Shown: in pieces, positions 1 through 7,578 of the stretch | Numbering within the stretch: the stretch's first letter is position 1 | Layout of the letters: the number at the start of each line of letters is the position of its first letter | Assembly (NCBI GenBank): GCA_003531585.1 | Contig: DQFX01000053.1 | Span: 58,239 to 103,129, forward strand | Source of the DNA: Oscillospiraceae bacterium | Lineage (GTDB): Bacteria > Bacillota > Clostridia > Oscillospirales > Ruminococcaceae | Length of the DNA: 44,891 nucleotides | Reading direction: 5' to 3' | Program-made: the position numbers and the translations under genes | Notes under the pieces: generated by a model | Database searches by the model: none | The model's input: the letters and a program-made list of their open reading frames with translations, nothing else | Told to the model about the DNA's origin: nothing

Positions 1-304
1 CTTCCTGCTCCGGAATTTCGGGTACTGATGGAACTTCTTCCGCTGGCGCTTCCTCGACTGTGTCGGGAACTATTGGCTGTAACTCCGGCATGGATTCAAT
101 CGGAGATTCAGAAACTTGCATTGAAACAGCAACAGGAACTCCCTGCGCGTCTGATTCAGGAGATACTGTTTGGGGAGCCGGAGCAGTGCTCTGTGCCGGC
201 TGAGCTGGATTTACAGCAGGCTCGTGATTCACTTTATGGCCGCAGTAGGGGCAGTACAATGCCTGGGGTCTGATGAGTTTTTTACCGCATTCTTCACAAA
301 ACAT
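1..304 (-). CDS. Zinc-ribbon protein, N-terminal part (cut by window edge)
   Basis: This reading frame starts at an ATG at 304 behind a GGAGG site six bases upstream and stays open to the left edge, so about 101 residues are seen and the C-terminus is missing. Residues 1-24 form a compact zinc ribbon with ligand pairs C3/C6 and C18/C21 (CEEC and CPYC). The rest is a low-complexity stretch rich in Pro, Glu, Ala, Val and Ser, like the linkers between a zinc ribbon and a membrane or beta domain in clostridial proteins. The function is unknown. The protein at 43609-44829 has a similar ribbon-plus-linker design. Confidence in the frame is good because the cysteine pattern and ribosome site agree. 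Confidence 0.75.
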   Translation of the reverse strand, partial: MFCEECGKKLIRPQALYCPYCGHKVNHEPAVNPAQPAQSTAPAPQTVSPESDAQGVPVAVSMQVSESPIESMPELQPIVPDTVEEAPAEEVPSVPEIPEQE

Positions 305-382
305 TTGGTGCCTCCGCATTAATTATTCGTGCTGCTTATATTCTGGGAAACGCTGAATAAAACAATCCTGGTTTTTATTCTG

Positions 383-421
383 AAAATGCCTCCCAAATGA
401 CCAGCACTCAGGAGGCATTTT
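383..421 (-). terminator. Rho-independent terminator after xylB
   Basis: An 11-bp perfect stem (383-393 with 411-421) encloses a 17-base loop just past the xylB stop codon. On the minus strand the stem ends in TTTT, but the following U-tract is short. Its position makes it the likely end of the xylB transcript. Confidence 0.6.
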
Positions 422-431
422 AATGTAACTA

Positions 432-1955
432 TTACATCTGTGCAAGCTCAGCAAAGGACTGCTTCATTGCCGGATAAAGCTTGCGGTACATTGCATATAC
501 CTTTTCGTACTCGGCGGAGTTTTCCGCGATAGGTTCCTGTATCTTCTCGGGCTTGATGACCGCGCGGCATGCCTCGGGAACGCTCTTATAAATACCTGCG
601 CCAACCGCCGCAAGAAGCGCTACGCCAAGCGCGGGGCCTTCCTTGTTCTGGGTGGTCTTGACCTGGCAGCCGTAAAGGTCGGCAAGCATCTGACGCCACA
701 GCGGAGAAGTTCCACCGCCGCCGCACGCCATCATATCGCTTACGTTAATGTTCATCTCGCGCATAACCTCAACGCAGTCGCGCAGGGAGTAAGATACGCC
801 CTCCATTACCGCACGGAGCATTTCCTTCTTCTTGTGCATGGTGGAAAGCCCGAAGAATACGCCGCGGGCATTAGGATCAAGGTGAGGAGTTCTCTCGCCG
901 TTGAGGTAAGGCATGTACAGCAGACGGTTTGCCCCGATCGGAACGCTTCCCGCTTCCTTATCCATAAGGTAATAGGGATCAACGCCCATAGAAAGCGCGG
1001 TCTCCATTTCAGACCATGCAAAATTGTCTCTGAACCACTTGAGGGACAGTCCGGCGGACTGTGTAACGCCCATTACATGCCAGCAGCCAGGAACGGCACA
1101 GCAGAAGGTGTGTACTCTTCCCTTCTTATCAATGGAAATATCGGAGGTATGTGCAAATACAACGCCGGAAGAGCCGATAGTAGTAAACGCCTTGCCGTCC
1201 TCGACTACGCCGGTGCCGACCGCAGCTGCCGCATTATCTCCGGCACCGCCGACTACAGGAGTTCCGACTTTAAGACCGGTAAGCTCCGCAGCCTTTGCCG
1301 TGATAGTTCCGGTGATCTCGGGAGATTCGTATACCCTGGCAAGGAGGGCCTTGTCGATACCAAGCTTGTTCAGTACTTCGTCAGACCAGCAGCGGTTCGG
1401 AATGTCAAGAAGCTGCATTCCGCTCGCGTCGGAAACCTCGGTTGCGAACTCGCCGGTAAGCATAAAGCGTATGTAATCCTTCGGAAGGAGAATATGCCTG
1501 CACTTCTCATAATTCTGAGGCTCGTTGTTCTTTACCCACATGATCTTCGCTGCGGTGAATCCGGTAATAGCCGGGTTCGCTGTGATCTCGATCATTCTGT
1601 CTGCGCCGACCTTATCGGTGATCTCAGCGACTTCCTTCGCGGTACGCTGATCGCACCAGATGATTGACTTACGGATTGGCTGGTTCTCAGCGTCAAGCAT
1701 TACCAGGCCGTGCATCTGACCGGAAAGTCCAACGCCCTTGATATCGTCTGCACTGACGTTGCTCTGAGAAATAACGTCCTTGATTCCGTTCACGGAAGCG
1801 TTCCACCAGTCGAGCGGCTCCTGCTCGGCGTAGCCGTTCTGCGGAGTGTAGAGCGGGTACTCATATGTAGCGGAAGCTACCGGAGTACCGTCCTCCGAGA
1901 AAAGCACCGTTTTTGTTCCTGAAGTGCCGATATCAACGCCTAAAATGTAAGCCAT
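432..1955 (-). CDS. xylB: Xylulokinase (FGGY family)
   Basis: The protein phosphorylates D-xylulose to xylulose 5-phosphate with ATP, feeding the pentose phosphate pathway in the cytoplasm. At 507 residues it has the usual FGGY length. The N-terminal phosphate-binding motif is DIGTSGT (residues 8-14), SGQMHG lies at 78-83, the catalytic-base motif GAGDNAA is around D240, and a glycine-rich ACGGGG loop lies near residue 400. The ATG at 1955 is chosen over the in-frame ATG at 1961 because the AAGGAGA site is 8 bases from the former and only 2 from the latter. No xylose isomerase or transporter is adjacent, so the gene stands alone with its own promoter and terminator. A cre-like site upstream suggests carbon catabolite control. 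Other FGGY kinases are possible, but the motif set fits xylulokinase best. Confidence 0.93.
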   Translation of the reverse strand: MAYILGVDIGTSGTKTVLFSEDGTPVASATYEYPLYTPQNGYAEQEPLDWWNASVNGIKDVISQSNVSADDIKGVGLSGQMHGLVMLDAENQPIRKSIIWCDQRTAKEVAEITDKVGADRMIEITANPAITGFTAAKIMWVKNNEPQNYEKCRHILLPKDYIRFMLTGEFATEVSDASGMQLLDIPNRCWSDEVLNKLGIDKALLARVYESPEITGTITAKAAELTGLKVGTPVVGGAGDNAAAAVGTGVVEDGKAFTTIGSSGVVFAHTSDISIDKKGRVHTFCCAVPGCWHVMGVTQSAGLSLKWFRDNFAWSEMETALSMGVDPYYLMDKEAGSVPIGANRLLYMPYLNGERTPHLDPNARGVFFGLSTMHKKKEMLRAVMEGVSYSLRDCVEVMREMNINVSDMMACGGGGTSPLWRQMLADLYGCQVKTTQNKEGPALGVALLAAVGAGIYKSVPEACRAVIKPEKIQEPIAENSAEYEKVYAMYRKLYPAMKQSFAELAQM

Positions 1956-1990
1956 GATCATGTTCTCCTTATTAATACATCATATGCGGT

Positions 1991-2019
1991 ATAGCATTTA
2001 CCGTAGTTCAAAACGTCAA
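1991..2019 (-). promoter_or_regulatory. Candidate xylB promoter
   Basis: On the minus strand a TTGACG -35 box (2014-2019) lies 17 bases from a weak TGCTAT -10 box (1991-1996). The xylB start codon is about 35 bases downstream. Confidence 0.5.
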
Positions 2020-2033
2020 TGTAAACGTTTATT
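2019..2033. promoter_or_regulatory. cre-like operator (CcpA-type) at xylB
   Basis: ATGTAAACGTTTATT matches the known CcpA consensus WTGNAANCGNWNNCW at all fixed positions except one (T for C at position 14). It abuts the -35 box of the xylB promoter. The match is seen in the sequence; binding by a CcpA-type regulator is inferred from the sugar-kinase context. Confidence 0.45.
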
Positions 2034-2139
2034 CTTTTTCAATTTTAATATAAATTGCCTAATTTGTCAAGAGGTTTTGAATTTTTTTGGTGTGAAATTA
2101 CAAAAAATCGGGGCGATATTTCAATACGCCGCGATTTTA

Positions 2140-2499
2140 CTATTTAACTGCGCCGATTGCATTGCGGACTGCGTTCAGAAGGTCGTCAGGTCTGAAGGGT
2201 TTCCGGACGCATGGAACACCGAGTTCTTCCGCTTTATGCAGAGTTTCGTTATCCTCCGCCGCTGTAAGAAATATTACAGGAATCGTTATCCCGACGCCGC
2301 GCATGCGCTTCAGGGTCTCAAATCCGTTAAGCCCCGGCATCATCACGTCAAGAAGCACAAGGTCAGCTCCATCTGAAAGTTTGCTGAGGCACTCCTCTCC
2401 AGAAGCAGCCTTTACTGTTTCGTACCCGTTCTTTGTCAGCATGAACTCAGTCATTCTGCGGTTCATAGGTTCATCGTCGGTTATGATTATCTTTGCCAT
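2140..2499 (-). CDS. Stand-alone response regulator receiver protein (CheY-like)
   Basis: The 119 residues make up one receiver domain with no output domain. The acidic pocket D8/D9, the phospho-acceptor D51 (in LLDVMMPG), T80 and K101 (in RKPF) are all present, so it should accept phosphate from a histidine kinase. No kinase is nearby. The start is supported by GAAAGGA eight bases upstream. It has its own near-perfect promoter and is divergent from a TetR-type regulator gene. Possible roles are phosphorelay intermediate or a diffusible effector that binds a partner. The partner cannot be named from this window. Confidence 0.9.
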   Translation of the reverse strand: MAKIIITDDEPMNRRMTEFMLTKNGYETVKAASGEECLSKLSDGADLVLLDVMMPGLNGFETLKRMRGVGITIPVIFLTAAEDNETLHKAEELGVPCVRKPFRPDDLLNAVRNAIGAVK

Positions 2500-2532
2500 G
2501 AGCTGTCCTTTCGTGACTTGTACTTTTTATAT

Positions 2533-2561
2533 ATTATATCACCATATTTCTTTGTTGTCAA
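2533..2561 (-). promoter_or_regulatory. Promoter of the receiver-protein gene
   Basis: On the minus strand a perfect TTGACA (2556-2561) and a perfect TATAAT (2533-2538) are separated by 17 bases, about 35 bases upstream of the start codon. Confidence 0.85.
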
Positions 2562-2653
2562 TGTCACGAAAACCCACTACAATTATATCAAAAACATAGT
2601 AACCGATATTAAATATAAACATAAGCTTAAAATGCACAAAATGACTAATGATG

Positions 2654-2682
2654 TTGACAAACATAGTAAATTGAGATATAAT
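2654..2682 (+). promoter_or_regulatory. Promoter of the TetR-type regulator gene
   Basis: TTGACA (2654-2659), a 17-base spacer and TATAAT (2677-2682) form a perfect consensus promoter. The spacer begins with AAACATAGTAA, which also occurs at 2592-2602, so this may be an operator repeat. Confidence 0.85.
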
Positions 2683-2729
2683 ATACACATGTGAATAAAA
2701 TAACATTTTGTGTAGAAAGGGGTCGTTAT

Positions 2730-3359
2730 ATGGCAGTAATGACACGCAACAATTCCGACAAAAGAGTAATACGCACCAAAAAGGCGATTCGCACCGCGCT
2801 TTTCAAGCTAATGGAAAGCAAAGATATAGCGTCGATCACAATAAGCGAGCTTACAACGCTTGCAAACGTCAACAGACGTACATTCTACACCCACTATAGC
2901 AACATAACAGATATCCTCGACGAGACCGAATCCGAAATAGTAGAAGCCCTCGGCGAGCTAATATCGCAGTTTGACAGCGCGAGTCTGGTAGACAGCACCT
3001 ACCACATTTTCATAGAGCTGAATCGTCTGATAACCGATGAATACGGCTTCTACTTCCACCTGATGAAAAGCGATTTCCGCGGAGTTCTCGTGACCCGCAT
3101 GAAAACAGTGCTGAAGGCCTCCGCCGACAAAATTCTCGGTCGATTCACCATTCCCGCCGACGGAAAGTACATCACGCTGATGTCGTCGTTCATCAACGCA
3201 GGCTTCCTGAATCTTTTTCTGGAGTGGAACAAATCCGGCAAGGACGTCTCCATTGAAACCGCCGCAAAGGTGGCAAGCGTAATGGTCGACTTCTGTGTGA
3301 AGAACGTTCCGGAAATCAGCAGGACGATCGACGATATGCCCGACCCAACAAACAAATAA
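2730..3359 (+). CDS. TetR/AcrR-family transcriptional regulator
   Basis: This 209-residue protein has a TetR-type N-terminal DNA-binding domain. The helix-turn-helix covers roughly residues 34-58, with the family pattern ITISELTTLANVNRRTFYTHY. An all-helical ligand and dimer domain follows. The ATG at 2730 is preferred over the upstream GTG at 2691 because AGAAAGGGG sits seven bases before it. The gene is monocistronic: a perfect promoter lies 50 bases upstream and the stop codon is inside a strong hairpin. Its target is unknown; self-regulation or control of the divergent receiver gene would be typical for the family. Confidence 0.88.
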   Translation: MAVMTRNNSDKRVIRTKKAIRTALFKLMESKDIASITISELTTLANVNRRTFYTHYSNITDILDETESEIVEALGELISQFDSASLVDSTYHIFIELNRLITDEYGFYFHLMKSDFRGVLVTRMKTVLKASADKILGRFTIPADGKYITLMSSFINAGFLNLFLEWNKSGKDVSIETAAKVASVMVDFCVKNVPEISRTIDDMPDPTNK

Positions 3360-3395
3360 ATTATCCCGGTTCGTTAGAACCGGGATAATTTATTT
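3354..3395. terminator. Bidirectional terminator shared by the TetR gene and mfd
   Basis: A perfect 19-bp stem (3354-3372 with 3377-3395) closes a GTTA loop. The GC core is flanked by A-rich and T-rich arms, so it gives a U-tract on both strands. The stop codon of the TetR gene (3357-3359) and most of the mfd stop codon (3394-3396) lie in the stem. Confidence 0.9.
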
Positions 3396-6300
3396 ACGCC
3401 TTATTCATGGTTGTGATGACCGTACGCATGACGTCAAGCGGCTTTTCGCCCTTATTGAGCGAAACGCGTATATGCCCCTTGCCGGTCGGCTCCAGCCTGA
3501 GACGGTTCGAATAAACGTCCGACAGAGCCGCAATCTTTTCCATGTCAAATTTGGACAGATAGAATATCAGATCATTTTTCATCTGGCTGATCTCCACGAT
3601 ATTGCAGGCGCTTGCCATATTACGCAGCCGCGCCACCTCGATAAGTCCGACAACCGACTTTGGCGGGTCGCCGTAGCGGTCGATGAGCTCGTCGGTTACA
3701 TCGGTGCTGTCCTCGTCGTTCTGTATTTTCGCTATTTTGCGGTAGCAGTCGACGCGCTGCGCCTGGTTCGAAATATAGTCCTCCGGGATATACGCGTCTA
3801 TCTTGATATCCACCAGGCACTCCTCCTTGTGGACGTCCTTTTCGCCGCGCTCCTCGCGCACAGCCTCGTCAAGAAGCTGGAGGTACATATCATATCCGAC
3901 ATTTGCAAGATGTCCTGACTGGCTCGCGCCAAGTATGCTTCCCGCGCCGCGTATCTCAAGGTCACGCATGGCTATGCGGAATCCGCTGCCAAACTGCGTG
4001 AACTCCCGGATAGCGTCGAGCCGCTTCTGAGAGATCTCGGAAAGCACCTTCCCACGCTGGAACGTGAAGTAAGCATACGCGCGCTTGTTGGTTCTTCCGA
4101 CGCGCCCGCGGAGCTGATGAAGCTGCGCAAGTCCCATATAATCAGCGTTCTCAATTATGAGAGTGTTTACGTTCGGAACGTCCACGCCCGTTTCAATAAT
4201 GGTGGTGCACACAAGCACGTCGAGGACTCCGTCAAGGAGCTGCCGCCATATCTCTAGCATCTGTTCCTCTGACATTCTTCCGTGCGCCACGCCTACGCGC
4301 GCGTCCGGAATCAGTGTTCGTATCTTCTCTGCGCAGCTATATATCGAATCAATCCGGTTGTGGATATAGTATACCTGTCCGCTTCGGCGAAGTTCCTTCT
4401 GAATCGCCTGCATGACGATGCCCCAGTCGTGCTCCATTACATAGGTGGTGATGGGCTGCCTGTCCTGCGGAGGCTCGTCGATAACGGACATATCGCGTAT
4501 CCCGCTCATTGCCATGTTGAGCGTACGCGGAATCGGGGTCGCCGAGAGCGTCAGCACATCGACTCCGGCGAACATCTCCTTGAATTTCTCCTTGTGAGCC
4601 ACGCCGAAACGCTGCTCCTCGTCGATTATTACAAGCCCGAGGTCCTTGAATTTGATGTCGTCCTGAATGATACGGTGCGTACCTATCAGGATATCAATGC
4701 TGCCAGCCTTCAGCCTGCGGAGTATCTCGCGCTGCTCCGCCGGGGTCTTATGCCGCGAAAGAAGCGCGATATTGACCGGGAAGCCCTCCATGCGGTTGCA
4801 GCAGGTCTGGAAATGCTGCCATGCAAGCACGGTCGTGGGAACAAGTATCGCGCACTGCTTACCATTTTCAGCGCACTTGAAAGCCGCCCTGAGAGCAACC
4901 TCTGTTTTGCCGAATCCAACGTCGCCGCACAGCAGCCGCTCCATCGGGATCGGCTTCATCATATCCGCCTTTATCTCGTCAACGCAGCGGAGCTGAGAAT
5001 TAGTCTCGATATAGTTGAAGTGCGCTTCGAAATCCTCCTGAAGCGAATCGTCCGGCGGGAATTCGTACCCCTTGCTCTTCATGCGGCGGGAATAAAGCTC
5101 GATAAGCTCGGAAGCCATCTCCTTTGCTGCCGCCTTCGCTTTCGCCTTGGACTTCTGCCACTGATCGGAGTTCAGTTTGTTTAGTTTAACAGTGCCCGCG
5201 TCGCCGGAGCCGATATACCGCGACACAAGGTCAAGCTGCGTGACCGGAATGTGAAGCACGTCCGCGCCGGCGTAGCGTATCTTGATGTAGTCCTTGGCTA
5301 CTCCGTCGGTCTCTATCTTGTGAACGCCGTCGAAAATTCCGATCCCGTAGGAATAATGCACCACAAGGTCGCCTATCGAAATATCGGAAAGCGAGCGAAT
5401 CTCCTCGCCCTTTTTCTTCTTGAGAGGACGCTTCCTGTCCGCATGCACTGCGGTATGAGTGAACACCGCGAACTTTGTCACGGGGTATTCAATACCCGCG
5501 CTGAGAGTTCCCGGGGAAACGATTATCCTTCCGGGAAGCGGCTTTTCAGGCTCCATGGAGAAATCCGCCTTGTAGCCGTCGTCGGCGAGGTCGGAAGCAA
5601 GCGTACGCGCGCCCTTTTCCGTTCCCGAAAATATCATGCAGGCAAACTTCATGCTGAGGTAGTTATCAAGCTCCGAGCGGAGCACGGCGTACTCGCCGCT
5701 CCACGGGGAGGTCTGCACGGCGCTCTGGACGTCCAGCATAAGACCCAGCTCCATTCCGCCGCCGCGGATAAACGTGTCGAAATACACCGACGTCCTGCTC
5801 TCGAGTTCGGAATACAGCTCGTTTTTAGTGAGCATGTAGCGGTCAAGCCCCTTGCACAGCTTCTTTTCCTCGGTGAGTATCTTTAGATCCTCCGCGTGCT
5901 GGAGCGCCACCGCGCGGTAGTTCTCCTTCGCGGATACGTTTTCACAGACGAACACCGCGTTTGAGTAGTCGAATACGGTCGCTTCCTCGGAGTAGCACAG
6001 CGGGAAGTACTTGTCGACCGCGTTCAGATTAACGCCGCCGCGCATTTTCGCAACGTCTGCGCTGAGCCGCTCGCGGACTCCCTCGGCGTTCTTGCCGCGG
6101 AGCTTCTTTGAAAGAGCCTCTATACGGACGCATAGCTCGTCAGCGGAATCAAAAAGCACCTCCCCCGCCGGAGAAATGCGGATCTCGTCAAGCGGGTCAG
6201 TACGGCGCTGAGTGTCAAGGTCGAACCGCGAAATGCTGTCGATGGTATCTCCCCACAGCTCAATGCGACAGGGCGCGGAGCTGCTCGGCGGGAAGATATC

Positions 6301-6849
6301 CACAATACCGCCGCGCACCGAAAACTGCCCTGCGCCCTCGATGAGGTCGCACCTGGAATAACCCGCCGCCAGAAGTCGCTTTACTATGTCCTCCTGAGAG
6401 ATCTCCATATCGGCTGAAAGCGTGATGGTACGCTGTTTCAGCTCCTCAGGCGGGATAGTGAGCTGCGCCGCAGCTTCCGGCGAGCATATCACGGCTTTAC
6501 AAGTTCCGTCAAGCATTGCGGACAGCGCGAAAATCCGCTTGTGCTCGTACTCCCTGGACGCCGCCTCGAAATCTCCGAGCAAAAGCTCCTTCGCGGGGTA
6601 CAGCAGCGCAGTACCCGCGCCATACATCATGTTGATATCGTTGGAAAGGCGCTGGGATTCCGCTTCGCTTTCCGCAATCACAAGCACCGGGAGAAGCTCC
6701 GGCTTTTGCAGGAGCGCTCCGATAATGTGAGCCTTGTGTATATGCGAAACGCCTGTCACAAGGGCAGGCAGCGTGTTATGATCGTCGAGATACTTGTCGA
6801 GTTTTTTATACTCGGGTATCTGTTGAGCCGCGTTAAGAAAAATATCCAT
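3394..6849 (-). CDS. mfd: Transcription-repair coupling factor Mfd
   Basis: Mfd is the ATP-dependent translocase that removes RNA polymerase stalled at DNA lesions and recruits UvrA. The 1151-residue length is normal. In order, it has a UvrB-like N-terminal region (about 1-350), an RNA-polymerase interaction domain near 490-550 (IGDLVVHYSYGIG), and the RecG-type motor. The motor shows Walker A GDVGFGKTE near 640, DEEQ near 742, SATPIPRTL near 766 and QLRGRVGR near 915. A C-terminal TRCF domain follows at about 1000-1100. The start lies 10 bases after the pth stop, and its GAGGA site overlaps that stop codon, so pth and mfd are probably translationally coupled. This pth-mfd order is common in Firmicutes. 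Confidence 0.97.
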   Translation of the reverse strand: MDIFLNAAQQIPEYKKLDKYLDDHNTLPALVTGVSHIHKAHIIGALLQKPELLPVLVIAESEAESQRLSNDINMMYGAGTALLYPAKELLLGDFEAASREYEHKRIFALSAMLDGTCKAVICSPEAAAQLTIPPEELKQRTITLSADMEISQEDIVKRLLAAGYSRCDLIEGAGQFSVRGGIVDIFPPSSSAPCRIELWGDTIDSISRFDLDTQRRTDPLDEIRISPAGEVLFDSADELCVRIEALSKKLRGKNAEGVRERLSADVAKMRGGVNLNAVDKYFPLCYSEEATVFDYSNAVFVCENVSAKENYRAVALQHAEDLKILTEEKKLCKGLDRYMLTKNELYSELESRTSVYFDTFIRGGGMELGLMLDVQSAVQTSPWSGEYAVLRSELDNYLSMKFACMIFSGTEKGARTLASDLADDGYKADFSMEPEKPLPGRIIVSPGTLSAGIEYPVTKFAVFTHTAVHADRKRPLKKKKGEEIRSLSDISIGDLVVHYSYGIGIFDGVHKIETDGVAKDYIKIRYAGADVLHIPVTQLDLVSRYIGSGDAGTVKLNKLNSDQWQKSKAKAKAAAKEMASELIELYSRRMKSKGYEFPPDDSLQEDFEAHFNYIETNSQLRCVDEIKADMMKPIPMERLLCGDVGFGKTEVALRAAFKCAENGKQCAILVPTTVLAWQHFQTCCNRMEGFPVNIALLSRHKTPAEQREILRRLKAGSIDILIGTHRIIQDDIKFKDLGLVIIDEEQRFGVAHKEKFKEMFAGVDVLTLSATPIPRTLNMAMSGIRDMSVIDEPPQDRQPITTYVMEHDWGIVMQAIQKELRRSGQVYYIHNRIDSIYSCAEKIRTLIPDARVGVAHGRMSEEQMLEIWRQLLDGVLDVLVCTTIIETGVDVPNVNTLIIENADYMGLAQLHQLRGRVGRTNKRAYAYFTFQRGKVLSEISQKRLDAIREFTQFGSGFRIAMRDLEIRGAGSILGASQSGHLANVGYDMYLQLLDEAVREERGEKDVHKEECLVDIKIDAYIPEDYISNQAQRVDCYRKIAKIQNDEDSTDVTDELIDRYGDPPKSVVGLIEVARLRNMASACNIVEISQMKNDLIFYLSKFDMEKIAALSDVYSNRLRLEPTGKGHIRVSLNKGEKPLDVMRTVITTMNKA

Positions 6850-6859
6850 CGTTTGTTCC

Positions 6860-7489
6860 TCAGGAATTGAACTTGTTCATTGCTTCGTTCATCTTGCCGC
6901 CGACCATCAGTTCAATGGAGCTTACAGCGTTGTCCATAGCAGTTTCAAGGGCTTCCGCCTGCTCCTTTTTGAAATGACCGAGCACCCAGTCGGCAAGATT
7001 GTAGTCGGGGTGTGGCTTCGCTCCGACGCCCATCTTTATTCGCGGGAACATATCGGAACCAGAAAGGTAAATTATGCTCTTGATCCCGTTATGGCCTCCG
7101 TCGCTGCCCTTTCTGCGTATACGCAGCTTGCCAGGCTCAAGCGAAATATCGTCGAACACGATGATAGTGCGCTCCGGCGGGATTTTATAGAAGCTCATTG
7201 CCTCTGTCACCGCTTCGCCGCTGTTGTTCATAAAGGTCGTGGGCTTCATGATAAGGCAGCGCTTTCCGGATATCATCGCGTCGCAGGTCAGCGACTTGAA
7301 GCGCAGCTTCTTGCAGTCGAGCTTGTATTTTTCGCAAAGAGTGTCTATTGTCATGAATCCGATGTTATGGCGGGTGCCTTCGTACTGCGTTCCTGGGTTG
7401 CCAAGACCGCATATGATGTACTCGACTGCACCCTGCGGCGCAGGTGTTCTTTCAGATTCGAGTTTCTTGAAAATATCTGCTATTGACAT
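6860..7489 (-). CDS. pth: Peptidyl-tRNA hydrolase
   Basis: This cytoplasmic enzyme releases peptides from peptidyl-tRNAs that drop off the ribosome. The core begins at ICGLGNPG (N31) and carries the catalytic His in TRHNIGF (H41), MNNSG (N88), FDD (D113/D114) and GSDGGHNG (N134), matching the known Pth active site. The ATG at 7489 lies behind an AAAGG site. It gives 209 residues with about 22 residues before the usual family start, an extension seen in related Clostridia. The longer frame from 7534 is rejected because it runs through the upstream terminator. It is the first gene of a pth-mfd unit. Confidence 0.95.
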   Translation of the reverse strand: MSIADIFKKLESERTPAPQGAVEYIICGLGNPGTQYEGTRHNIGFMTIDTLCEKYKLDCKKLRFKSLTCDAMISGKRCLIMKPTTFMNNSGEAVTEAMSFYKIPPERTIIVFDDISLEPGKLRIRRKGSDGGHNGIKSIIYLSGSDMFPRIKMGVGAKPHPDYNLADWVLGHFKKEQAEALETAMDNAVSSIELMVGGKMNEAMNKFNS

Positions 7490-7522
7490 AGTATATGTGC
7501 CTTTCGGGTATTTTATATAACG

Positions 7523-7563
7523 CACAAAGACCACCCGCAGTATACTGCGAGTGGTAATTTGTG
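7523..7563 (-). terminator. Terminator hairpin between the SPFH gene and pth
   Basis: An 11-bp stem with one mismatch (7530-7540 with 7545-7555) closes a TATA loop, and an outer six-base pairing (7523-7528 with 7558-7563) extends it. It follows the SPFH gene stop. The U-tract is weak, so readthrough into pth is possible. Confidence 0.6.
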
Positions 7564-7578
7564 CTGTTTAGTTCGCGT

